Source: WHSM01 sp050701635 (GTDB taxonomy: Bacteria > Actinomycetota > Actinomycetes > Mycobacteriales > Micromonosporaceae). Taken from it: DNA of 7,780 nucleotides. How positions within the stretch are numbered: position 1 is the stretch's first letter; each line of letters opens with the position of its first letter. Both the position numbers and the translations under genes were made by a program. The notes under the pieces were generated by a model. That model saw nothing but the letters and a program-made list of their open reading frames with translations. It was not told the DNA's origin and ran no database searches. The stretch lies in the NCBI GenBank assembly GCA_050701635.1, contig JBOGDF010000264.1:1-7780 (forward strand). The letters are read 5' to 3'. Below are positions 1 to 6,180 of this stretch, piece by piece.

Positions 1-75
1 CTGCCGCGCTGTCGCCCACTCCGGACGTACTCTTGCGCTGGTACGCGGGGGGCCGTACGGACCTGAGGCAGCGCC

Positions 76-618
76 ATGACCACCGTCACCCAACGCACCA
101 CCGCCCAGCGGCTGCTCGACGAAGCCGTCGCCCGGGTCGGCCCCGACTCGCCACCGCTGAGCACCCTCGAAGAGCTGGCCCGCTGGCTGGGCGAGACCGC
201 CGGCGAGCTGGGCGGGCTCGACCAGGCGACCCGGCGGAGTCGGGTCAGCGGCGCCGGAGTGGTGCTCGCCGAGGCGCCGACCGGCCACGTGATGGTCGTA
301 CGGTATTTCCCTCCCGGGCAGCTCACCCCGATCCACGGGCACAGCGGCTGGGGCGCGCTGGTGCTGCTGTCCGGGCACGGCCGGTACGAGACCTGGCAAC
401 CCGTCGACGACTCGTACGCCCGGCTCACCAACGTGTGCGACCTGACCGCCGGAGACAGCTTCGCCTGGGGCGAGCCGCCGCTCGACGTACACCGGCAGGA
501 AGGGCTGGCGCGGGGGGCCACCGAGCTGACGATCTTCAAGCGGCACCCGTACCACACCTGGGCGCCGCAGTTTCAGCCCGAGCCGCGCACCGTGGTGATA
601 CCGAAACCGCGAATTTGA
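76..618 (+). CDS. Cysteine dioxygenase-like cupin (thiol dioxygenase family)
   Basis: This 180-residue single-domain cupin resembles the cysteine/3-mercaptopropionate dioxygenases, non-haem Fe(II) enzymes that oxidise a thiol to a sulfinic acid in the cytoplasm. The first cupin motif is PPGQLTPIHGHSGWG, with metal ligands H87 and H89. The third ligand is probably H139 in the second motif (GDSFAWGEPPLDVH). A later H-x-Y pair (H157, Y159) matches the S-x-H-x-Y catalytic relay of cysteine dioxygenase, but the Ser position is K155. The Cys that forms the Cys-Tyr crosslink in mammalian enzymes is absent (G93/A94), as in bacterial 3-mercaptopropionate-type enzymes. The ATG start has a GAGG at 65-68, 7 nt upstream. 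The stop codon lies inside the -35 box of the next gene and there is no terminator between them. The fold assignment is firm; the substrate is not, and another small-acid cupin oxygenase is possible. Confidence 0.8.
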   Translation: MTTVTQRTTAQRLLDEAVARVGPDSPPLSTLEELARWLGETAGELGGLDQATRRSRVSGAGVVLAEAPTGHVMVVRYFPPGQLTPIHGHSGWGALVLLSGHGRYETWQPVDDSYARLTNVCDLTAGDSFAWGEPPLDVHRQEGLARGATELTIFKRHPYHTWAPQFQPEPRTVVIPKPRI

Positions 619-645
619 CCTGGAGCGCACTCCAGGTCATACCGT
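615..645 (+). promoter_or_regulatory. MerR-type promoter and operator of the merR-aldo/keto reductase unit
   Basis: A -35 box TTGACC (615-620) and a -10 box TACCGT (640-645) are separated by 19 bp, the overlong spacer typical of MerR-regulated promoters. The spacer region carries a perfect inverted repeat, TGACCTGGAG (616-625) and CTCCAGGTCA (630-639), with a 4-bp centre. MerR proteins bind such repeats and untwist the DNA to align the two boxes. Initiation about 7 nt after the -10 box would fall at about 651-653, on the GTG of the regulator gene. Confidence 0.88.
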
Positions 646-652
646 CGAGGGC

Positions 653-1045
653 GTGACCTACTCGATCGCTGAGGCATCGGACCGCTCCGGCATGTCCATC
701 GACACGCTGCGCTACTACGAACGCATCGGGCTGCTGGAGCCACCGGCCCGGGACTCCGCCGGCCGCCGCAACTACACCGACACCGACCTGAGCTGGCTGG
801 AGCTGCTCGCCCGGCTGCGTACCACCGGGATGCCGATCCGGACCATGCAGGAGTACGCCCACCTGTGCCGCGCCGCCGCCGGCACCGCAGCACCCCGGCG
901 GCAGATCCTGGTCGAACACCGGGACGCGGTACGCGCCCGGATCGCCGAGCTGACCGCCTGCCTCAAGGTGCTCGACTACAAGATCGACAACTACGCCCAA
1001 CTGGAGGCCGCGGAGGCCGACGACAGCACGGAGGTGTGCCGATGA
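653..1045 (+). CDS. MerR family transcriptional regulator
   Basis: This is a 130-residue MerR-family activator. The N-terminal winged helix-turn-helix (about residues 1-70) has the classic segment MSIDTLRYYERIGLL (14-28) followed by R-N-Y (39-41) and the second helix pair ending in LRTTGMPIRTMQEYAHL. The rest (about 80-120) is a long helix expected to form the dimer coiled coil. Cysteines are C72, C103 and C129. The Cys used for aldehyde or electrophile sensing in AdhR/NmlR-type relatives, just before the L-R-x-T-GM segment, appears to be Ala here (A53), so the signal is unknown. The GTG start follows the promoter with almost no leader; the GAGGG at 647-651 is too close to act as a normal ribosome site. 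The gene ends in an ATGA overlap with the reductase gene, so it probably controls itself and that gene. Confidence 0.93.
   Translation: MTYSIAEASDRSGMSIDTLRYYERIGLLEPPARDSAGRRNYTDTDLSWLELLARLRTTGMPIRTMQEYAHLCRAAAGTAAPRRQILVEHRDAVRARIAELTACLKVLDYKIDNYAQLEAAEADDSTEVCR
1030..1036 (+). promoter_or_regulatory. Shine-Dalgarno of the aldo/keto reductase gene, inside merR
   Basis: GGAGGTG lies within the last codons of merR, with the GGAGG core 7 nt before the ATG at 1042. It fixes the reductase start at 1042 rather than at any earlier in-frame codon. It encodes the Glu-Val of the regulator's C-terminus. Confidence 0.8.
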
Positions 1046-2025
1046 CTCTCCCGACCCGGCGACTGGGGACACTCGACGTCGGCGCCCAGGGCCTGGGTTG
1101 CATGGGGATGAGCGAGTTCTACGGCGAGACCGACGACACCGAGTCGATCGCCACCATCCACCGCGCCCTCGAGCTCGGCGTCACGCTGCTCGACACCGCC
1201 GACATGTACGGCCGCGGCAGCAACGAGGATCTGGTCGGCCGCGCCATCGCCGACCGCCGCGACCGGGTGGTGCTGGCGACCAAGTTCGGCAACGTACGCA
1301 CCGGCACGTCGTGGTCGATCCGCGGCGACGCGGCGTACGTACGGGAAGCCTGCGACGCCTCGCTGCGCCGGCTCGGGGTCGACCACATCGACCTCTACTA
1401 CCAGCACCGGGTCGACCCGGAGACGCCGATCGAGGAGACGGTCGGCGCGATGGCTTCCCTGGTGGAAGCCGGGAAGGTGCGGCATCTCGGGCTGTCCGAA
1501 GCGGGCGCGGAGACGATCCGGCGGGCGCACGCCGTACACCCGATCGCAGCGGTGCAGACCGAGTGGTCTTTGTGGTCCCGCGACATCGAGCGGTCGGTGG
1601 CGCCGACCTGCCGCGAGCTGGGGATCGGGATCGTGGCGTACTCCCCGCTGGGTAGGGGTTTCCTGACCGGCCGGTTCCGCTCCGCCGCCGACTTCGACCC
1701 GAGCGACACCCGGCGGGAACGGTTCCCGCGCTTCACCGACGAGGCGATGCGGCGCAACCTCGCGATCGTGGAAGCCCTGGAGAAACTCGCGGGGGTACGC
1801 GGAGTCACCGCCGGTCAGCTCGCGCTGGCCTGGGTGCAGCACCGCGGCGACGACGTGGTCCCCATCCCCGGCACCCGCCGCCGTACGTACCTGAACCAGA
1901 ACGTAGCCGCCACCGACCTGGAGCTGACCCCCGACGAGCTGGCGCAGCTGGAAGCGGCGGTCCCCGCCGACGCCGTCACCGGCGCCCGCTACTCCGAAGC
2001 CGCCACGCGCCTCCTCAACGGCTGA
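1042..2025 (+). CDS. Aldo/keto reductase
   Basis: This 327-residue NADPH-dependent oxidoreductase has the (beta/alpha)8-barrel fold of the aldo/keto reductase superfamily and would reduce aldehydes or ketones in the cytoplasm. The catalytic tetrad is visible: D51 and Y56 in LLDTADMYG, K81 in ATKFG, and H122 in YYQHRVD. The N-terminal GLGCMGMSEFYG and the C-terminal cofactor-binding segment PIPGTRRRTYLNQN fit the short bacterial class (AKR11/AKR13, YakC/IolS-like). The length is normal. The start at 1042 is chosen from the GGAGG site and the ATGA overlap with merR; the frame is open further upstream, but that stretch lies inside the regulator. Linkage to merR suggests induction by the compound it detoxifies, but neither signal nor substrate can be read from the sequence. 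The gene ends 15 nt before a large palindrome. Confidence 0.95.
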   Translation: MTLPTRRLGTLDVGAQGLGCMGMSEFYGETDDTESIATIHRALELGVTLLDTADMYGRGSNEDLVGRAIADRRDRVVLATKFGNVRTGTSWSIRGDAAYVREACDASLRRLGVDHIDLYYQHRVDPETPIEETVGAMASLVEAGKVRHLGLSEAGAETIRRAHAVHPIAAVQTEWSLWSRDIERSVAPTCRELGIGIVAYSPLGRGFLTGRFRSAADFDPSDTRRERFPRFTDEAMRRNLAIVEALEKLAGVRGVTAGQLALAWVQHRGDDVVPIPGTRRRTYLNQNVAATDLELTPDELAQLEAAVPADAVTGARYSEAATRLLNG

Positions 2026-2027
2026 GC

Positions 2028-2040
2028 CCGCTCGAAGCGG
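2028..2040 (+). other. Small hairpin before the main terminator
   Basis: CCGCT-CGA-AGCGG forms a 5-bp stem with a 3-nt loop 3 nt after the reductase stop codon and directly abutting the 58-bp palindrome. It may assist termination of the plus-strand transcript, but it is short enough to be chance in DNA of this composition. Confidence 0.4.
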
Positions 2041-2098
2041 CCATGATCAAGGGGCCCTTCATGTAGTCATGACTACGTGAAGGGCCCCTTGATCATGG
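2041..2098. terminator. 58-bp near-perfect palindrome, likely bidirectional terminator
   Basis: Two 29-nt halves are reverse complements at every position but one (T2062 opposite G2077), with no spacer in the centre. Nested inside are two GGGCCC sites (2052-2057, 2082-2087), two TGATCA sites (2044-2049, 2090-2095) and a perfect 14-bp core GTAGTCATGACTAC (2063-2076). It sits between convergent genes, 15 nt after the reductase stop and 5 nt from the thiC stop, so it can serve both. The odd pair is a G-U wobble in plus-strand RNA but an A-C mismatch in minus-strand RNA. No U-tract follows on either side, as is common for actinobacterial terminators. GGGGCCC-centred hairpins of this kind recur in Micromonosporaceae genomes as far as I recall. 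Confidence 0.85.
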
Positions 2099-2103
2099 AA
2101 GGC

Positions 2104-3717
<1,614 letters not shown>

Positions 3718-3721
3718 GTTG

Positions 3722-3727
3722 CCTCCC
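3722..3727 (-). promoter_or_regulatory. Shine-Dalgarno of thiC
   Basis: GGGAGG on the minus strand lies 4 nt before the ATG at 3717, in the 19-nt space between thiD and thiC. It decides the thiC start, because the frame is open upstream for about 300 more bases. Confidence 0.75.
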
Positions 3728-3736
3728 AGTGGCTGT

Positions 3737-4609
3737 TCATTCTGCTTCCCAAAGGAAGTGGTCAAGCGGACCGTGGCCCCCGCCGAGCCGCCATCGCGCG
3801 GCGCCGGCGAGGGCCTGGTTGACGTACGTCTTGGCGGCGGCGACCGCCTCGGGGAGCGCCACGCCGCGGGCCAGCCCGGCGGTGACCGCCGAGGCGAAGC
3901 TGCAGCCGGTGCCGTGCGTGTTCGGGGTGTCGATCCACGGCCCGCGCAGCAGCTCGGCGGCGCCGGCGTGCCACAGCACGTCGACCGCCTGCGGACGCCC
4001 GCCGGCGTCCAGCTCACCGTGCAGGTGGCCGCCCTTGATCACCACCGCGCCGGCGCCGGTCTCCGCCAGCTCCTCCGCGGCGGCCACCATATCGTCCACA
4101 GTGGACAGCTCGCGGCCCAGCAGCAGCCCGGCCTCGCGCAGGTTGGGCGTGATCACGGTGGCGTACCCGAACAGCTTCGGGTACGCCTCCGCCACCCCGC
4201 CCAGCGCCAGCTTGTCGCCGCTGGAGGCGACCAGCACCGGGTCGACCACCAGGTTGGGCAGGTCGCCGGCGGCGGCGCGTTCGGTGACGACGCCGACGAT
4301 CTCGGTGCTGGCGAGCATGCCGGTCTTGGTGGCGCGTACCGGGAGGTCGGACAGCACCGCCCCGATCTGCTCGTCCACGAAGCCGGACGCGAGCGCGATG
4401 AACCCGACCACCCGCCGGGTGTTCTGCGCCGTCACCGCGGTGATCGCGCTGGTCCCGAACACCCCCAGCGCCGCGAACGTCTTCAGATCGGCCTGGATCC
4501 CGGCGCCACCGCCGGAGTCCGACCCCGCGATAGTCAGAGCAACGGGTGGGGTCGCGGGGTCCCCGCGGAAACGTGGAGCGGAGCGGAGCGTTTTCGTGGG
4601 GTGTCTCAT
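3737..4609 (-). CDS. thiD: Bifunctional hydroxymethylpyrimidine/phosphomethylpyrimidine kinase ThiD
   Basis: ThiD phosphorylates HMP to HMP-P and then to HMP-PP, the pyrimidine substrate of thiamine phosphate synthase. The protein has 290 residues and the ribokinase-like fold. The substrate-binding N-terminal block is ALTIAGSDSGGGAGIQADLKT (about 24-44), and the C-terminal anion-hole motif NTHGTGCSFASA carries the conserved C236. Before the usual family start there are about 20 extra residues, rich in Arg, Pro and Thr, encoded by hairpin-forming DNA (4553-4601). No ATG, GTG or TTG occurs in frame between the proposed ATG and the conserved domain, so this extension should really be translated. 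The ATG overlaps the preceding gene as ATGA and has a GGAGG 7 nt upstream. Standalone salvage kinase activity on HMP is also expected. Confidence 0.96.
   Translation of the reverse strand: MRHPTKTLRSAPRFRGDPATPPVALTIAGSDSGGGAGIQADLKTFAALGVFGTSAITAVTAQNTRRVVGFIALASGFVDEQIGAVLSDLPVRATKTGMLASTEIVGVVTERAAAGDLPNLVVDPVLVASSGDKLALGGVAEAYPKLFGYATVITPNLREAGLLLGRELSTVDDMVAAAEELAETGAGAVVIKGGHLHGELDAGGRPQAVDVLWHAGAAELLRGPWIDTPNTHGTGCSFASAVTAGLARGVALPEAVAAAKTYVNQALAGAARWRLGGGHGPLDHFLWEAE
4553..4601. repeat. Hairpin-forming insertion in the 5' end of thiD
   Basis: Two overlapping inverted repeats lie in thiD codons 3-19. CGCGGGG-T-CCCCGCG (4553-4567) is a perfect 15-bp palindrome. The arms CCCCGCGGAAACG (4561-4573) and CGTTTTCGTGGGG (4589-4601) pair at 11 of 13 positions, and the two others are G-U wobbles in plus-strand RNA. 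The loop holds three tandem copies of GGAGC (4575-4589). The two hairpins share the CCCCGCG arm and are mutually exclusive. It resembles a small dispersed palindromic element that landed in frame; whether it recurs in the genome cannot be seen here. Confidence 0.55.
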
Positions 4610-5214
4610 GCCGTCACCTCCCTGCTCAGCTCGGCGAGCAGCTCCGCCACGACGCGCGCCGGGTCTTCGGCGCGCATGATCTCGCCCATCACCGCCACCC
4701 CGGCGGCGCCCGCGTCGAGGCAGCTCGCCGCGTTGCCGCGCGTGACGCCGCCGAGTGCGTAGACCGGCACGGGGGTACGCCTACACAGCGCGGCCAGCCC
4801 GCCGGTCCCGAGCGGTGGACCGTACCCGAGTTTGGAGGCGGAGGCGTACACCGGCGAGACGGTCAGGTAGTCCAGGCCCTCGACGCTGGCGGCGTCCACT
4901 TCGGACTCGTCGTGGCAGGAACGTCCCACCACGTCGAACAGCGCCGCCGGTGGCAGCCGGTCAGCCGCTGCCAGGTGCACCGCGGTGGCGGGCCTGACCG
5001 GCCAGGACGCCGCGATCAGCAGCCCGCCGACCGGCGCCAGCAGCTCGGCCAGGCGTACCGCGAGCGCTTCGCGCTCCGTACCCCCCAAACCTTTCTCTCT
5101 GAGTACGACCGCGCGGGCGCCGCCGTCGACCGCGTGCGCCACGGTCTCCACCAACGGCGCGCGGGTGGCGTGCCGGTCGGTGAGCACCAGCAACCGGGGC
5201 AGCGCGCTCACCAC
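4606..5214 (-). CDS. ThiE/TenI-family protein, likely thiazole tautomerase TenI
   Basis: This is a 202-residue TIM-barrel protein of the ThiE/TenI family, the second such protein in the operon. Family features are LLVLTDR at the start, VVLREKG (36-42), SPVYASASK (120-128) and ALGGVTRGNAASCLDAGAAGVAVMG near the end. The segment GRSCH (97-101) matches GRSVH of Bacillus TenI, placing H101 at the His implicated in aromatising the ThiG product. The region that in true ThiE holds the GVHLGQxD substrate motif reads AVHLAAADRLP, which argues against thiamine phosphate synthase activity. Its place directly after thiG also suits a thiazole tautomerase. The start is either GTG 5214 (7-nt overlap with thiG, GAAGG 9 nt upstream) or GTG 5211 (4-nt GTGA overlap). 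Automated annotation would probably call it thiamine phosphate synthase. Codons 39-45 include a run of AT-rich, rare choices. Confidence 0.9.
   Translation of the reverse strand: MVSALPRLLVLTDRHATRAPLVETVAHAVDGGARAVVLREKGLGGTEREALAVRLAELLAPVGGLLIAASWPVRPATAVHLAAADRLPPAALFDVVGRSCHDESEVDAASVEGLDYLTVSPVYASASKLGYGPPLGTGGLAALCRRTPVPVYALGGVTRGNAASCLDAGAAGVAVMGEIMRAEDPARVVAELLAELSREVTA
4615..4622 (-). promoter_or_regulatory. Shine-Dalgarno of thiD inside the tenI-like gene
   Basis: GGGAGGTG on the minus strand puts the GGAGG core 7 nt before the thiD ATG (4609). It overlaps the last codons of the upstream gene and encodes its Glu-Val near the C-terminus. It supports the ATG at 4609 despite the unusual extension that follows. 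Confidence 0.78.
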
Positions 5215-5978
5215 TGGGCCATGCCTTCGAACGGGCTGGACGCCTCGGCGTACAGCCGGCGCGGGATCCGGCCGGCCCGGTACGCCAGCCGCCCGGCGAC
5301 CACCGCGTGCCGCATCGCCTCGGCCATCCGCTCCGGGTGCTCGGCGCGGGTCACCGCCGACGCGATCAGTAGGCCGTCGCAGCCCAGCTCCATCGCCAGC
5401 GCGGCGTCCGACGCGGTGCCGATCCCGGCGTCGAGAATCACCGGTACGCTCACCGCCTCCCGGATCAGCCGGATGTTGTACGGGTTCCGGATCCCCATCC
5501 CGGAGCCGATCGGCGACCCCAGCGGCATCACCGCGGCGCAGCCCGCGTCGGCCAGCCGGCGGCCCAGGATCGGGTCGTCGGAGGCGTACGGGAGCACCGT
5601 GAAACCGTCCTCGACCAGCTGTTCGGCGGCGGCGAGCAGCTCCACCGGATCCGGCAGCAGGGTGTCCTCGTCGCCGATCACCTCGAGCTTGATCCAGTCG
5701 GTGCCGAACGCCTCCCGGGCCAGCTGTGCGGTCTTCACCGCCTCGGACGCGGTGAAGCAGCCGGCGGTGTTGGGCAGCAGCTTCACCCCGCAGCGTGCGA
5801 TCACGTCGAGCAGCGAGCCCGGTGCGCTGGGGTCGACCCGGCGCAGCGCCACGGTCACCAGCTCGGTGCCGGACACCCGGATCGCCCGCTCCAGCGACGC
5901 CAGACTCGACGCGCCACCCGTACCCAGGATCAACCGGGACCCCAGCGTGGCACCGCCGAGCGCGAACTCGTCGGTCAT
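5208..5978 (-). CDS. thiG: Thiazole synthase ThiG
   Basis: ThiG condenses 1-deoxy-D-xylulose 5-phosphate, dehydroglycine from ThiO and sulfur from ThiS thiocarboxylate into the thiazole phosphate tautomer. The 256-residue TIM barrel is full length. The Schiff-base lysine is K97 in DWIKLEVIGD. Other signatures are LPNTAGCFTASEAVKTAQLARE (about 68-89), MPLGSPIGSGMGIRNPYNI, and the phosphate-binding DAGIGTASDAA. The ATG is preceded by AGGGAGG at a 5-nt spacing, inside the end of thiS; one base separates thiS stop from thiG start. Close coupling suits a stable ThiG-ThiS complex. The 3' end overlaps the TenI-like gene. Confidence 0.98.
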   Translation of the reverse strand: MTDEFALGGATLGSRLILGTGGASSLASLERAIRVSGTELVTVALRRVDPSAPGSLLDVIARCGVKLLPNTAGCFTASEAVKTAQLAREAFGTDWIKLEVIGDEDTLLPDPVELLAAAEQLVEDGFTVLPYASDDPILGRRLADAGCAAVMPLGSPIGSGMGIRNPYNIRLIREAVSVPVILDAGIGTASDAALAMELGCDGLLIASAVTRAEHPERMAEAMRHAVVAGRLAYRAGRIPRRLYAEASSPFEGMAQW

Positions 5979-5979
5979 C

Positions 5980-6180
5980 TCAGCCTCCCTGGGACGCGGT
6001 CAGGACTTCCAGCTGGTCGCCGTCGCGCAGCGCGGTGGTACGCCATTCGCCGCGCGGCACCACCTCGCCGTTGACCGCTACCGCGACCCCGTTCGGCGCG
6101 GCGGTCAGCGCGGTGACGGCGTCGGCGACGGTCGCCTCGGCGGTGAACTGCCGCGCCTGCCCGTTGACCGAGACGTTCAC
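5980..6180 (-). CDS. thiS: Sulfur carrier protein ThiS
   Basis: ThiS is a 66-residue ubiquitin-like sulfur carrier. It starts MNVSVNGQARQF, has the internal VAVNGEVVPRGEW block and ends in the required Gly-Gly (TASQGG). The C-terminal glycine is adenylated and converted to a thiocarboxylate that donates sulfur to ThiG. The GTG start overlaps the thiO stop (GTGA) and has a GGAGG 7 nt upstream. No thiF lies in the window, so the activating E1-like enzyme must be encoded elsewhere; a MoeB/MoeZ-type protein is a usual candidate in actinobacteria. The length is normal. Confidence 0.97.
   Translation of the reverse strand: MNVSVNGQARQFTAEATVADAVTALTAAPNGVAVAVNGEVVPRGEWRTTALRDGDQLEVLTASQGG
5984..5990 (-). 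promoter_or_regulatory. Shine-Dalgarno of thiG formed by the thiS Gly-Gly codons
   Basis: AGGGAGG on the minus strand lies 5 nt before the thiG ATG. Its GGA GG(C) part is the pair of codons for the C-terminal Gly-Gly of ThiS, the residues that carry sulfur, so protein function and translation initiation constrain the same bases. Confidence 0.8.

Noticed and set aside
1..79. Possible end of an upstream gene: a frame with stop TGA at 77-79 would overlap the cupin ATG as ATGA, giving a tail ending GPYGPEAAP
   Set aside because: Only 25 codons are visible, their third positions are less GC-rich than another frame here, and the peptide is not recognisable. A weak promoter (TTGCGC 33-38, TACGGA 56-61) is equally possible. 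I cannot choose.
76..618. A functional link between the cysteine-dioxygenase-like gene and sulfur supply for thiamine
   Set aside because: The genes lie on opposite strands, separated by an unrelated regulator unit and a terminator. Shared sulfur chemistry alone is not evidence.
33..656. Open frame on the plus strand covering the whole cupin gene
   Set aside because: Its peptide is Arg/Pro-rich shadow sequence without family features; the cupin frame has clear motifs and a ribosome site.
2041..2098. Palindrome as an insertion sequence end or recombination site
   Set aside because: No transposase, direct repeat or partner copy is visible; position between two converging stop codons fits a terminator better.
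3718..4017. Upstream extension of thiC through thiD in the same frame
   Set aside because: The extension is out of frame with thiD and shows no ThiC homology. MNRRKVYV has its own GGGAGG and fits the family start.
5973..5985. GGCTGAGATGACC on the minus strand, resembling the CUGAGA box of a TPP riboswitch, upstream of thiG
   Set aside because: It arises from the thiS stop codon and thiG start codon lying side by side. The matching ACCTGAT...CCAGCG half and the stems are missing, and there is no untranslated space.
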